Below are positions 23,547 to 35,981 of a stretch of 64,000 nucleotides of DNA, piece by piece. Both the position numbers and the translations under genes were made by a program. The notes under the pieces are model-generated. The model made no database searches and was not told where the DNA came from. It worked only from the letters and a program-made list of their open reading frames with translations. The number at the start of each line of letters is the position of its first letter. The first letter of the stretch is position 1. The DNA is taken from the NCBI GenBank assembly GCA_036346275.1, contig CM070713.1:54865567-54929566 (forward strand), in the 5' to 3' direction. Origin of the DNA: Otatea glauca. Taxonomy: Eukaryota > Streptophyta > Magnoliopsida > Poales > Poaceae.

Positions 23547-23918
23547 AAGCCTTTTCGTACTCCTAGGAGTACATACTCCCACCTCTAATATACCACTTAA
23601 ACGAATGCTTTATACACATTTATCACTTTCGGTATACTCTAATAATAATTCTAATATACTCCAATGCGGCATGGTTGAAAAAATTTCATCTGAGCATTTT
23701 ATTTTTTTGCTACGTACCCTTTTCCATATGTACACCGAATATATAAACAAATTATGCTATAAATGGTGGACTTCAATGAATTTTTTCATTGAACTCACTT
23801 TGGAGTATCTTATAATCAGTATTAGAGTATACTCAAAAGGATAAAGAGGTATAACAACATCATTTAAACGGTATACTAGAGGTGGGAGTACGTACACCCA
23901 GGAGTATGGAATCATTTT

Positions 23919-23956
<38 letters not shown>

Positions 23957-24327
23957 GGAAGCATTTTCCGTACTCCCAGGAGTACATACTCCTACATCTA
24001 ATATACCACTTAAATGAATGCTCTATACACCTTTATCACTTTCGGTATACTCCAATAATAATTCTAATATACTCCAATGCAACATGGTTGAAAAAAATTC
24101 ATCAGAGCACTTTGTTTTTTTTTGCTATATACCCTTTTCCATATGTAAAACGAATATATAAACAAATTATGCTATAAATGGTGGACTTTAACGAAATTTT
24201 TCATAGAACTCACTTTGGAGTATCTTATAATCAGTATTAGAGTATACTCAAAAGGATAAAGAGGTATAACAACATCATTTAAACGGTATACTAAAGGTGA
24301 ATACGATGACTGTAGGAGTATGGAATC

Positions 24328-24416
<89 letters not shown>
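23489..24416. mobile_element. Two Micron-like MITEs embedded in TA microsatellites
   Basis: Copy 1 (about 23545-23918) and copy 2 (about 23957-24332) are near-identical 375-bp sequences in the same orientation. Each begins GGAAGC.TTTTCGTACTCC or similar and ends GGAGTATGGAATCATTTT. GGAGTACATACTCC at one end and GGAGTACGTACACCC at the other give inverted termini. TA runs lie on the left (23490-23544), between the copies (preceded by CA repeats, 23919-23956) and on the right (24333-24415). A MITE bracketed by (TA)n fits the rice Micron family, which inserts into TA microsatellites. Open frames over the TA runs are artefacts. Confidence 0.8.
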
Positions 24417-24417
<1 letters not shown>

Positions 24418-26574
24418 GTCGCCCTCTTATTCCTCCGTCCGGAAGGATTCGCTTAATCAAGCTAGTACAATCGAGTTTATTTTATGCTTGGAAGCTACGA
24501 GGACCGTTCGTTAGTCAAAATCCAATGATAAAAAGTATGAATCTAGGTAGTATACACGCAACACTTTCTCATCCTACAATTCACGCACTCAATTACAAAT
24601 TTCGTACAATAATTTCACACAGTGTCAACTGACTCAAGCCTATCTAGCTAGGGCAACGTGCCACATGCTGCTGGGTCGTCTCGACTAATTTTTGGAATAT
24701 ACCGTGAAAAGGACATTTCCCTATGGAAGGGCGGAAGGCACAGCCTGTGAATGCAACGCCGCGAAATGAACTACACGTGGGATTTCACAAGGGAAAAAAA
24801 AATATATCTCGATCGAGGTGAATGCTAGCTTGATGATTAGTCTTATGCGGTTCATGATAATAACAAACATCAAATATTTCCCTTCTTTTTGGTGAAGATA
24901 CAGCACAACACAAGCAATGGTGACAGTTCGTGCACACTTGTTAGCTTAGCTGCCATTCGACCTACCGGTGGCATTACTGGGGCATACACGAACGACGAAT
25001 CACTCCTTACCTTGCAACATCTTTTGTATCCAGTCTTATCACAATCTTTTGTATGCTTTTTTTTGCTTGGTTATCCTAAAGAAGAAGCCTAATCATGATA
25101 CGTTCTTGAATATTCTCAAAATGGACACTTTGCCCATCTAGATCAGGTCGGCACATGCCGACGAGCATGTCTACTTTTGGAATAGGATACGTATGCTTGG
25201 CTCATTGATCAGTCAAGATTTTGTCATGGGGTCAAAACTTTGTTGAAGTCTTGAAGAGCGACACATCTTTTGGTTGGTCCATAGGTCTTATTCTGTCAGA
25301 AAAAGAATCATATGCTATTCTCCATGGTCATATCATATATATCTGTTGTGTTGTGCGCTAGCTGGATTGAAGATGATGAAGCAAGTTTGGTGAATTAGAT
25401 AATGGGGGTCATTGTTAATCTGAACAAGGAGCAGAGGAATGGTACTGGAGTATTTTAACCAATCTGTCATGTCACTACATAACCAGGTTGAAATAATCAT
25501 ATGGCCGATTGATTGGATAACCAAAACAACACACATGAAAAAAATAATAATGTAAATAAAGAATATCTAGTGCCACCTATGAATAATTTAACACAGCATT
25601 GGAGTGACATGCATACATTCAGATCAAAACTGGTCATGTATCCAACTGAGTCCTAAATGGTCATAATCACCATTTAACTCCACCCTAACATGAGAAGAAA
25701 GTGACGTTTAGAAACAATATTTGAGCAAAACCTCTCTGCTCTCTCACAAAACCAAGGAATCTCTTCCAAGTAACTATAGTAGATCACGTGAGCCGAGTAA
25801 AAGAGGAGAAATGGTATGGCCGATGGAACCATTGCAATGGATGCCAATGTTCTGATACTCCGAGGCCATTATCACGATAACATTATTGCAACATCATATG
25901 TTCCATGAAATCGGGTGGAATGCAACCCATTCATATGGCAACATCGAATAAGTGATCAGATAACTAGTGTTTTTCGAAGCAATTTGGGTTCTCATGTTTT
26001 GTTCTACAGCTTCTCTTTTAAAACCAAAGGTGGCATAAATTCCCTCGCCTTTCCTTACTTTGACATTACTAGATTCGAAAGAGATAAGCTTGCTCACAAG
26101 CGATTTTGTTGCAGACTAACAAAATAGCTTGTCTGTTCTAAATACACTGACGTACATTGAAAACGAACAATATGTGCTGATCATAAGCTCATCTCTCGTA
26201 TTTGATATTTTGGCACCTCTCTCGTTCTCTCCTGTACTCATGTGGGTCAGTACTAGCACCGGTTTCAGTAATGTTCTGGTTGTCATCACCGCCCGCCTCC
26301 GGTGTGGTACCGGTACTAGTCTATTCTCTTTCTTATTGGTACCGGCTAAAGACATTGAAAATGCTCCGATGCCTTTAAAATCGAACAGTAATAAGAACTA
26401 GGTAAGTGATTCGTGGCGTGTCATGTTGCGATCGTCGCTATTTACGTGAGCAAATCGAGAAAACGCGCGGCTACCGTTTCCTATGCGAGCAAATCTAGGA
26501 GACACGCGAAACGGTTAAAAGGATATAAATGTATCAGAGTTGTCACGCTACGACCGCCGCTCCGCACGTAAAAA
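24417..26574. other. Intergenic region, no gene recognised
   Basis: About 2.1 kb of mixed composition with only short, unconvincing open frames on both strands (60-90 codons). A small ACCGGT-rich patch lies at about 26258-26345 (CACCGGTTTCAG, GTACCGGTACTAG, GTACCGGC). No repeats, transposon ends or RNA genes were seen. Confidence 0.4.
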
Positions 26575-26825
26575 ATGGCAAAAATGATCTAAACGGGGTT
26601 TTTTTTTCCGAAAAGGGATATAAAAAGGACCTAAACGATTTTTTTTTCTAATAAGGACAAAAAAAAAAGAGACCTAAACGTAATGCTTAAAAATGCCTAA
26701 AGAACCTAAATGTAATATACGTTTTTTTTTCCAAAAAAAAGACCTAAACATAACATTTTTTTCCGTAAAAAGACCTAAACGTAATTTTTTCCCCAAAAAA
26801 GGACCTAAACGTTAATTTTTTTCGC
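26575..26825. repeat. Degenerate low-complexity repeat of GACCTAAACG units
   Basis: GACCTAAACG or GACCTAAACATAA alternates with T-runs and CCAAAAAA or CCGAAAA runs at least seven times, with variable spacing (about 25-45 bases). Non-coding. Confidence 0.7.
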
Positions 26826-26947
26826 GGTTAGGCTCGAGCCGGCGTCGAGCCAGCTCAAACGCAGGAGAGCACGGGAACTCTGCCATCTTTAATGATGGTA
26901 TGATTTACTATTGGAAAGGGATACTAATCTCTATGTAGTGTATACTT

Positions 26948-27179
26948 AGGGTGTGTTTGGTTGATGTGATTAGGTTGAATGGAATATGATGATTCTGTAC
27001 CATTTGATTCTATTGTTTTGAGTTAATAGAATGGTTCAGCATCTATATAGAATATTTTTTAAATTTATATTCCGTCATTTAGGATGGATAATTATATTCA
27101 AGTAATCAAACATATGAATAATTTTTTCTTGAACTATCTTATACATATATCACTTGGTACCAGCAACCAAACACACCCT
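26948..27179. mobile_element. MITE with AGGGTGTGTTTGGTTG inverted ends, copy 1
   Basis: About 232 bp starting AGGGTGTGTTTGGTTG and ending CAACCAAACACACCCT, an almost perfect terminal inverted repeat. Internal blocks (CATTTGATTCTATT, AATAGAATGGTT) recur in the opposite orientation in the copy at 28016. It lies just upstream of the PUX-like exon 1. Confidence 0.85.
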
Positions 27180-28015
27180 TGCTTCACACGCTACCGTACC
27201 GTATGGACGTATACATACGTAGCACACCCGTCTACCTCCGTATACTTCTATACCGAGCGTACGAGCCTTTTCGTATACACTCAAATACCAAAGGCCGAGC
27301 GGCACCGCACTCACAAGTCACGACTCTCACGAGTCACAAGGCATCAGGCATTCAGGCCAAGCAAAACCCGGCTTGGCCCGCGCCCGCAACCAGACGCCGT
27401 CTCTGCCTCGGCGTCTTCGGTGATGAGCTCATCCCCCTCCTCCTCTTCCAACGGCGGCAAGAAGCCGGCGTCCGGCGGCCGCTGCGGCCCCGCCATCCGC
27501 ACCCTCGCCGACCTCAACCGCCGCCCCTCCGTCCCCGGCTTCCCCGGCGTGGGCAGCGACCACGACGAGCCCCAGGAGTACTACGCCGGCGGCGAGAAGA
27601 GGTATCTCCCTATCTCCAGAGCTATGTATATTGCCGGCATCGCCGCGCGATTAGATCGGTAGCGTTGTTTCCGGGACTGAGTTTTGATTTCCCTGTAGAG
27701 CTCGTTGGGGTTTGTTATTTGATCAGTTCATGGGTAGGAGCTTTGTGCTGGGTACGATCTGATCGGTGCACTAGTGTTTAAAGTATATGGCGTTTGGGCA
27801 GATTATCTGCTGCTGTGTTGATGTATCGTGGAGGGTGGTTGGATTTAGGTTTTTGTTGTAGCATTTTTATCGCGGAGAATGCGATTTGGTTTTTGCGCAA
27901 TGTTCTAAAAGTGTTTCGAGTCCAGGTGCTTGCGTGTGGAGATGGTTTTAGGAGGATCGGTTTGTGGCAATGTCGTACCTTGTTGTTTTTGGAGTTTTTT
28001 TTTAGTTAGAGATTA

Positions 28016-28249
28016 GGGGTGTGTTTGGTTGCTTGTACCAAGTAGTACATGTATGAAATGATTCAAGAAAAAAGTTATCCATGTGTTTGGTTGCTTGGAT
28101 GGATCCATCCCTTCCTGGATGGTGGGATACAAATTTAATGAATATTCTCTATAGATGATGAACCATTCTATTCACCCAAAATAATAGAATCAAATGGTAC
28201 AGAACCATCCCATCCCATTCAACCTCATCCCACTAACCAAACACACCCT
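28016..28249. mobile_element. MITE with AGGGTGTGTTTGGTT-type ends, copy 2
   Basis: About 234 bp from GGGGTGTGTTTGGTT to AACCAAACACACCCT, in intron 1 of the PUX-like gene. It is internally the inverse of the copy at 26948-27179 (ATAGAATCAAATGGTACAGA here). Confidence 0.85.
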
Positions 28250-29313
28250 AGGGCGAGAAGGAACAAACTGCAGCACCGTATTCATTATTTGTTACATGTT
28301 TTAAAGCTGCCTCTTTGCCGAGGATGCCTGTTCATGCCTGTGACCTAGATGTGCCATAGTTTCGGTATCTTCTCTTGGGAAATTTGCACATGAGCTAGCA
28401 GTTAGATTACTAATTCAACGCTGTGTATGTTTTAGGCACTTAAGAACAAGTGATGCCCGTGGTCAATCATTTTTAAGTAGACTGATTGCAAAAGGTAGAC
28501 TGCACTGCAGGTCTGCAGCTATTGGAGTGCTTAGTATTATAGATAGATCCGGTCATTCTTTTTCTCCTGCTTTTGTGTATGTATGTTATTCAGGGATTGA
28601 TCCTTTTTTGTTAAGTAATATTGGAAATATGAGTGTAGTTCGCTATTATCATTTTTTGGCTGTGTGTTTTCTCAAGCCTAAGGTCGGTCTTGTGTTTCTA
28701 ATGTCTTTTTGTGAAAAATCCATGTCAAGTCTAAACTTAGATGGCCATTTTCCTATTGAGATAGAAAGGATGACTCTAAATTATGTTTTCCTGCTAGTTT
28801 ACCTTATTTAATTCCTTTCTCATGAATGATGAAATTAGGTTCCAAACATTATAACAAGATGTGATGCTGAAATTCTGTAACTCTTGCAAATGCATTTAAA
28901 TAGAGGATATGTTGACTATTAACTGCTATATAGTCACTATTTTAGTAGACTGATCTGATATGTTTATTTAGGATAGATATAAAAGCATAGTGATTCAGTT
29001 ACGCAAGTTCCGAAAAATAAAGCATGTAGCACTCAAGTTATACATGTTAATTAATTAGGTACAACCGTACAAGCTTCTTCTACTTGAGTGATGGTATTTT
29101 GTCTACGGTTTATTTACATTTCTCCAATGACCGGACATGTCTGTCTCTTAATGAATGTATTAGGCAATAGATGCATATGGTCATGGTGCTGCAACGATCC
29201 AAAAGAAGGACTTGCTTTGTGCTGTTGTTTGCCTTTTGAATGTATAACTTTGAATTATCTTATAATGGAGGAGGACAGAGAAAATGCTTCCCCTTAGATT
29301 TTGATAATGAACG
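28250..29313. other. PUX-like intron 1, left part, nothing else recognised
   Basis: About 1.06 kb of T-rich intronic DNA without further repeats or credible open frames. It ends at the retrotransposon target site GAACG. Confidence 0.5.
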
Positions 29314-29793
29314 TGTCACGGGTCTGGAAGGCTTCGATAATGTTTTCTATCGACGACGGCGAGAGGGCCAATCCAAGGAAGTCACGGCTACACCTCCGCC
29401 CAGCAATGTTCAGCCGCCGGATGCTGGTGTTTTGGCATGAAGCGTGTTGGGCAAGGATAGTTATTCGTTAGTTAAGCATATCTTTTTATTTCGTAGCTAT
29501 CATGCAAAGATTGTATAGGTTAGTAAGGATATCTTTTAGATTGTTAGTTATCATCCAGTTAGGAAAAAGATTCTATTGTTAGTCAGGAGGTCTTTTGCAT
29601 CTATAAGTATCAAGTAAACCAATGAAAACGGCAAGAAACATTTGCCACAATTCTCGTTTTGGCGGTGACTTTCGATAACAAGGCCGGTAGCTCCGTTCGC
29701 TTGTATCCGTCGATCTGCTGCTACGGCTTCGACGTCCACCTATTCCCGTGCTTGTCGCTGACCCGATACTTGTCTGTACAATCAGACACAACA
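29314..29793 (+). repeat. 5' LTR of the chromovirus
   Basis: 480 bp, TGTCACGGGTCTGGAAGG to ATCAGACACAACA. Aligns over its full length with 34481-34960. Confidence 0.93.
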
Positions 29794-29825
29794 AATTGGT
29801 ATCAGATTCAGGCGATCCCCCGACC

Positions 29826-31159
29826 ATGGCGCCATCATCCCTGGAAGAGCGTGTCAACCAACTCGAGGTCTCGCTGGAGGACATGAAGAACTCGATCGGG
29901 GAAATCCTGGCCATCTCCAGAGCTGGACTACCCAACAACGGCGACACCGACCAAAATAGCCATGCGGCAGACGACACCGGACGCCGCCATGATCCTGCTT
30001 GGGAACGACGTGAACGCCCGCATGCCCCGGATCTTCTGGGCTATGGGGCGCAGGACTTCATTCGCCGAGCACGACCGCGCTGCCGAACGGGGGCGCCGTG
30101 GCCGCCAACCTTGGGAGCCTGGAGGCTATCTTCCCGCCTCTGCCGAGCGACGCAATTTTCCGGAAGATGCAGACGACTCATTGCCACAGCGCCGATGGAC
30201 GCCGCGCACACCTCGCTTGGAGCTTCAAACGTACGACAGCACGGACGACCCACTTTCGTGGTTACGTCAATGCGAACGGTACTTCCGTCTTCATCAGATT
30301 CCAGCCAGAGAATATGTTGATCTCGTGGGATTACATCTCCGCGGTGAAGCTCTAGAGGTGTTAAGACAACTAGTTGATTGAGGAAGATTGGATTTCCTAG
30401 GAAGATTTCTTCGACACCTTGCAACGTTTCACACGGCAGATGGGGGCGAGGCCCTTGGGGGATTTGGTCAATCTCAAACAAGGCACCAGTCTTGCCGACG
30501 ACTACGCCAAGGAGTTTCAACGTCTTCTCGCACGTGCCCCCCGCATGGCTCGTGCGGATCAGGTGGAAACATTTACGGCCAGGCTTGCCAAAGCTTTGGC
30601 GCCCGACGTTCGCCGGGACCGACCCCGCGACCTCGTTGAAGCAGTGAGCCTTGCGCGGGAAGCTAAGGCGCGCAACGACTTGTGGGTCGCTGACGCCATG
30701 CAAGGTTATGCGTCGCAGGGTCGTGGGCGCTTGATCTTCGGCCGCGGCGCGTCGTCCTCACAGATCCCCGCACTACCACCACCTGCAGGACCAATCGGGG
30801 CGCACCAACCTCCATCGGGCGACAACAGCCATGCATCGGCCCCCGCATCATCCGGCACGGCCTCTATTTCTTCTCCCGCCGCCAGGTTACGCCTAAGTGC
30901 CGATCAATTGGCGGAACGGCGCGCCAAGGGCCTATGCTACCATTGTGACGAAATGTACACTCGCGGCCACCGGTGCAAACGACTTTTTGCCATTGAAATC
31001 TGCCATGATGACACCGGCGATACACATGATCGGGCCTGCGAGGCTGCAACCGACGAAGAACTTGATGATCCATCTACACCGTCACTTTCTCTGCTGGCTA
31101 TCCTTGGGCTGACCTCCAGTGCTACAATGCAAGTCCTGGTACTTATGCGCGGACGCTGA
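29826..31159 (+). pseudogene. Chromovirus gag relic
   Basis: Capsid/nucleocapsid precursor. It starts at 29826 with a coiled-coil-like segment (LEERVNQLEVSLEDMKN). It then changes frame near 30020, showing the Ty3 gag core (DPLSWLRQCERYFRLHQIP) in the 29962-30381 frame. After a stop at 30379-30381 it continues in the 30419-31159 frame (QMGARPLGDLVNLKQGTSLA). A CCHC-like zinc knuckle (LCYHCDEMYTRGHRCK) is near 30932-30979. At least two frame changes or stops make it non-functional. Confidence 0.8.
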
Positions 31160-34100
31160 TTGATCGGTCTCATTGACAGTGGTAGCACCCATAACTTCAT
31201 CAGTAGCCACTCGGCTGTTTGTATGGCGCTGACGCCTAGGCATCCATCCTCCCAACGCGTAAAGGTTGCAAATGGCTGTCAATTGCCTTGTTTGGGTGCA
31301 GTGCAATTGGCGGACTTTTTGATTGACGGACATCGATTCACAGCACCTTTTCTGGTTCCTCTTGATGGATTTGACGTCATTCTTGGCGTACAGTGGCTCC
31401 AAACATTGGTTGATATTCAGTGGAATTTCAGCATGCTCACTATGTCTTTTGCCCATGCTAGTGCACGGATCATTTTGAAAGGTTTTCAGCGCCACAAACA
31501 TCCCCACCTTCTGTCCATCCATGGCATACAGGAGCCCGCACTGCTCTCTCTCCTGGCGGCTTTTGAGGATGTCTTCACCAGCCTCAAGGACTTCCGCCGG
31601 TCCGCAATTGTGACCATCGCATTTGCTTGCGCGAAGGCACGGATCCGGTTGTCGTCCGGCCATACCAGTACCCTTACCGCCAGAAGGACGAGATCGAACG
31701 TCAGTGTATTGCCATGTTGGATCAAGGCATCATACGTCCCAGTCGATCTCCCTTCTGTTCACCAGTATTGCTTGTCAAAAAGGGGGATGGTACATGGCGG
31801 TTCTGCGTTGACTACCGCGAACTCAACGCTCAGACGGTGAAGGATAAGTTCCCCATCCCAGTGGTCGAAGAATTGTTAGATGAGCTCCATGGCGCCACGT
31901 TCTTTACCAAGCTCGATCTTCGCTCTGGGTACCATCAGGTACGAATGCATGAAGCTGACATAGCCAAAACGGCATTTCAGACACATCATGGGCACTTCGA
32001 ATTTCTTGTCATGTCGTTTGGCCTGTCCAACGCACCGTCGACGTTCCAAGCTCTCATGAATGAGGTTCTCCAGGACTTTCTCCGGAAATTTGTTCTCGTC
32101 TTCTTCGACGACATCCTTATATATATATAGTCCGACGGCTGAAGCCCACCTGGAACACTTAAGCATCGTCATGGCCCGGTTAAGCAACCACAGGTTGTAC
32201 CTCAAGAAATCTAAATGTGAGTTTGGCCAGCACCGTGTGCGGTATCTTGGCCACATCATCTCAGCCCAAGGGGTGGCCGCCGACGCCGACAAATTGCAAG
32301 CGGTTTCAGCATGGGCTCGTCCAACCACCATTACAGCTCTTCGAGGATTCTTGGGCTTAACGGGTTACTACCGCCGCTTCATCCGCAAGTATGCTGACAT
32401 TGTCGAACCACTGAAAGCGCTGCTTCGCCGCGGTAATTTTCAGTGGATTGAGGCAGCCAACACAACCTTTCTCGCCCTCTAAACAGCACTGACGTCAGCC
32501 CCGGTTTTCACCTTGCCAGACTTTGCGCTTCCTTTTGTGGTCGAATGCGATGCATCCGATAGCGGCATTGGGGCGGTACTACAACAAGAGGGCCATCCAG
32601 TGGCATTCTTTAGCCGGAAATTGGCCGATCGGCACCAAAAGCTCGCGGCTTACGAGCGCGAACTCATCGGCTTATCCAAGGCTGTTCGTCATTGATGGCC
32701 TTATCTTTGGGGTCGCGCATTCGTGGTCCGCATAGATCATGCCAGCCTTAAGTACTTACTCGAACAAGCCCTCATTAAACCTCCACAGCAACATTGGCTC
32801 AACAAGTTAATGGGATTTGACTTTCACGTGGAGTACAAGCCCGGCAGATCCAATCTAGCGGCCGACGCCTTGTCTTGACTTGAGGCGCATGATCCTTCCT
32901 GTACTTCCATTTTCATTTCCCTCTTGGAGGTTGTTAACAGATGGCGGGTGACATTCCGAGCGGATCCTAAAATCATCCGCAAATGTGCAGCATGGCAGCA
33001 GCAGCAGGACAGTTCGAGCTCTACCGCGCAAGCCACTCCGTTATCCTCATCTTCCGCCGAACAATCAAGTTTGGACCAACATTTGCCTAATGAAATTGCA
33101 CCCAGCTCCTCATCCTCCACGGGCGCACGCACTTTTTGGCTTGTTAGCGATGGCCTTTTATTCCGCAACAATCGTCTGGTAGTGCCCGCCAAGTCTCCTC
33201 TCATTCAGGAAATGGTGGCAGCAGTCCATGATGCCACCCATGAAGCGGTTCACAAGACGCTTCATCGTCTTCGGCAAGATTTCTTTTGGCCACACCAACG
33301 ACAGGTAGTAGAAGAATATATTTCACGCTGTACGATTTGCCAACGGAATAAGACCACATCACTGTCTCCAGTCGGGCTCCTTCAACCTCTCCTGGTGCCC
33401 CATCAGATCTGGGCCGATCTTTCCATGGATTTCATTATTGGCCTTCCGAAATCCCAAGGGAAGGTAGTTATCATGGTGGTTGTCGATCGGCTCTCCAAAT
33501 TTGCACACTTCATATCAATGGCCCGGCCTTCTGCAGGTCCTACGGTGGCCAACTTATTCTTCGACAATGTGGTCCGATTGCATGGCATGCCCGAGACCAT
33601 CATGTGTGACAGATCCTGTTTTCAACAGTAGTTTTTGGAAGGACCTTTTCAAACGATGCGGTACTACTCTACTCCTCTCCACAGCCTACCATCCCCAAAC
33701 GGATGGCCAAATGGAGGTTGTAAACCGCACACTGGAAATGCATCTTCGCTGCCTGACAGCCGATAACCCTCGCACCTGGGTTCAGTGGCTTTCATGAGCG
33801 GAATTATGCTACAACACATCATTCCACTCCGCGCACTGTATGACGCCATTCCAGCTTGTCTATGGTCGTCGGGCCCCTTCCCTTCTTCCCTATAATCAAC
33901 GGGCTTCACCGCTTCAAGCTGTTGATTGTCACCTTGCAAGCCGGGATGAGCTGCTCTTCCGTGCCCGCGCGCATCTTCTTCACGCTCAAAATCGCATGAA
34001 GCAATACTATGACACTCGTCATCGAGAGGTTTCGTTTGCAGCAGGCGAGTGGGTTTGGCTCCGCCTTCAACATCACCGCCAACAATCCATGCGCAACAAG

Positions 34101-34480
34101 GGTCAACGCAAACTATCCCCTCAATTTTATGGTCCATATCAGATTGCCGATCGCATTGGGCCAGTCGCGTATCATCTTCAACTACAACCTGAGGCCCGCC
34201 TGCATAATGTTTTTCATGTTTCTCTCTTGAAGGCTTTCAAAGGAGATGTATTGGCCACCCCTCAGCCTCTGCCTCCTGATGCTTCGCCGCACTTCATGCC
34301 AGTGCATCGCGAGCCGAACTGCGTTTTGGCTCATCGTATCATTAAGGGTCGTCTGCAACTTCTTGTCCGTTGGAAGGGTGAAGCTCCGGACGACACTACA
34401 TGGGTTCTGGCTACTGCTTTCCTGCAGGAGTTCCCCACCTTCCAGTTTGTGGACAAGCTGAATTTTCAGGGGGGGAGTAA
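31160..34480 (+). pseudogene. Chromovirus pol relic: protease, RT, RNase H, integrase, chromodomain
   Basis: Aspartic protease DSGSTHNF is at about 31177-31200. RT begins after a frame change near 31640 and shows WRFCVDYRELN, FTKLDLRSGYHQVR and the catalytic VFFDDILIY (to 32127). A TA run at 32119-32129 then causes a frameshift and stop. RNase H is in pieces: VECDASDSGIGAVLQQ and YERELIGL (32513-32695). Integrase has the HHCC zinc region (HDATHEAVHKTLHRL...CTICQ) and core WADLSMDFIIGLP. The second catalytic Asp region is disrupted at about 33610-33631, followed by STAYHPQTDGQ. A C-terminal chromodomain (HRIIKGRLQLLVRWKG) runs up to the polypurine tract. Several disabling mutations are present. 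Confidence 0.88.
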
Positions 34481-34960
34481 TGTCACGGGTCTGGAAGGCT
34501 TCGATAATGTTTTCTATCGACGACGGCGAGAGGGCCAATCCAAGGAAGTCACGGCTACACCTCCGCCCAGCAATGTTCAGCCACCGGATGCTGGTGTTTT
34601 GGCATGAAGCGTGTTGGGCAAGGATAGTTATTCGTTAGTTAAGCATATCTTTTTACTTCGTAGCTATCATGCAAAGATAGTATAGGTTAGTAAGGATATC
34701 TTTTAGATTGTTAGTTATCATCCAGTTAGGAAAGATTCTATTGTTAGTCAGGAGGTCTTTTGCATCTGTAAGTATCAAGTAAACCAATGAAAACAGCAAG
34801 AAATATTTGCCACAATTCTCGTTTTGGCGGTGCCTTCTGATAACAAGGCCGGTAGCTCCGTTCGCTTGTATCCGTCGATCCGCTGCTACGGCTTCGACGT
34901 CCACCTATTACCGTGCCGGTCGCCGACCCTGTACTCGTCTGTACAATCAGACACACAACA
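34481..34960 (+). repeat. 3' LTR of the chromovirus
   Basis: 480 bp, same ends as the 5' LTR. Differences include a 2-base indel in the AGGAAA tract and a cluster of substitutions in the last 60 bases. Confidence 0.93.
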
Positions 34961-35981
34961 GAACAGCATTTCCTAGTAGTACTAGGTGAATATTGGAAAG
35001 ATATCGTTGATAGATGGATGCTATTTAAAACGTCCATTGTACTACAAAAATGGAAATGCTCCCCTCTTGTAGTTTTTGACACTGGGCAATGTTGCATTGT
35101 TAAGTTTAATGGATTGTCTAGTTATGTCTTTCTGCTGCTGTCATTAAGGTGTAGCACCCACTCCAATAATATTTTTGTTGGTTCAGTTGATTTGGCCCGT
35201 TGCCTACCATATGGTTTCTCCTGTTATTCCAGCATGCACCAATGCTGTGATGCTAAACATGATAGTACTATACCTTGTCACAGAATGCATATAATGTCAG
35301 TTTGCCAGTCTTATGTGCTGATTAGGTGAGATGACCTTGCATTTGCCACAAGGCTCTCTGCCATGGCTGCGCCGATTTTTAATTATACTAGCATTTAGTT
35401 GTTCTAGTTTGTTATCAATAACAAATTTTAAGAAACATAATGACTTGCTTCCACACCTCTTTCTGTGTTAAAGTGGTTGGTGTCTGAGCTGTTCCTTCTT
35501 TCTTTAATTTCACTTATGCATCTGGCAACAACTATGAAGTTGATGAATTCAAGTGGTTGACCTGTTATTCTATTTTCAATTTTTTTTCAGCCATGGTTAA
35601 TGTCCACTAAAATATTCGTAATGTAAAATGTTCCTGTGAGGTGATTTAGTTTTAAATTACATAATTGTGTATTATCATTGTACAGAAAGTCCATGGATAT
35701 TTTTTTTTCAGTTTGGGATGAAGTTAATGTGGACCATCAGAACTAAAGCATGTTGGTTGCAGTTAGTCCGCTTGAATGAGTTATGTTTGCTTTGGGTGCA
35801 AAGATAATGCGTCTTACCTTTAGAGTTCATCTTGTTTTCTTAAGAATAAAGGCAGTGGATTAAGTACATCTCCATGATATGCAGCTTCGGAATTTTCCAT
35901 ATGCTCTAAAAGTTATGTTGATTATAATTCGCTTTAATGATAATCTAAGCCTTCTTGGGTTTGTTTTCTGTCGCTGTGCAG
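34961..35981. other. PUX-like intron 1, right part
   Basis: About 1 kb of T-rich intronic sequence ending in the acceptor TCGCTGTGCAG. Nothing else recognised. Confidence 0.55.

Larger units (their letters stand above)
29314..34960 (+). mobile_element. Complete Ty3/gypsy chromovirus (Reina-like), defective
   Basis: A 5.65-kb element with two 480-bp LTRs (29314-29793 and 34481-34960) beginning TGTCACGG and ending ACAACA. The LTRs differ at roughly 20 positions by eye. Flanks are GAACG (left) and GAACA (right), a near-perfect 5-bp target duplication. The primer site TTGGTATCAGA (29795-29805) fits initiator tRNA-Met. The polypurine tract GGGGGGGAGTAA abuts the 3' LTR. The order gag, protease, RT, RNase H, integrase, chromodomain defines a chromovirus. 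Many stops and frameshifts break gag and pol, so it cannot move by itself. It lies in sense orientation within intron 1 of the PUX-like gene. Confidence 0.93.

Noticed and set aside
24172..24632. Frames translating to long Tyr-Ile repeats
   Set aside because: They are TA microsatellites read as codons.
27179..27781. 200-codon plus-strand frame overlapping PUX exon 1
   Set aside because: Wrong frame; the ATG at 27423 with the YYAGGEK end and matching downstream exon phase is the supported one.
29748..30703. Opposite-strand frames over the chromovirus gag (up to 220 codons)
   Set aside because: Shadows of GC-rich gag sequence; no motifs.
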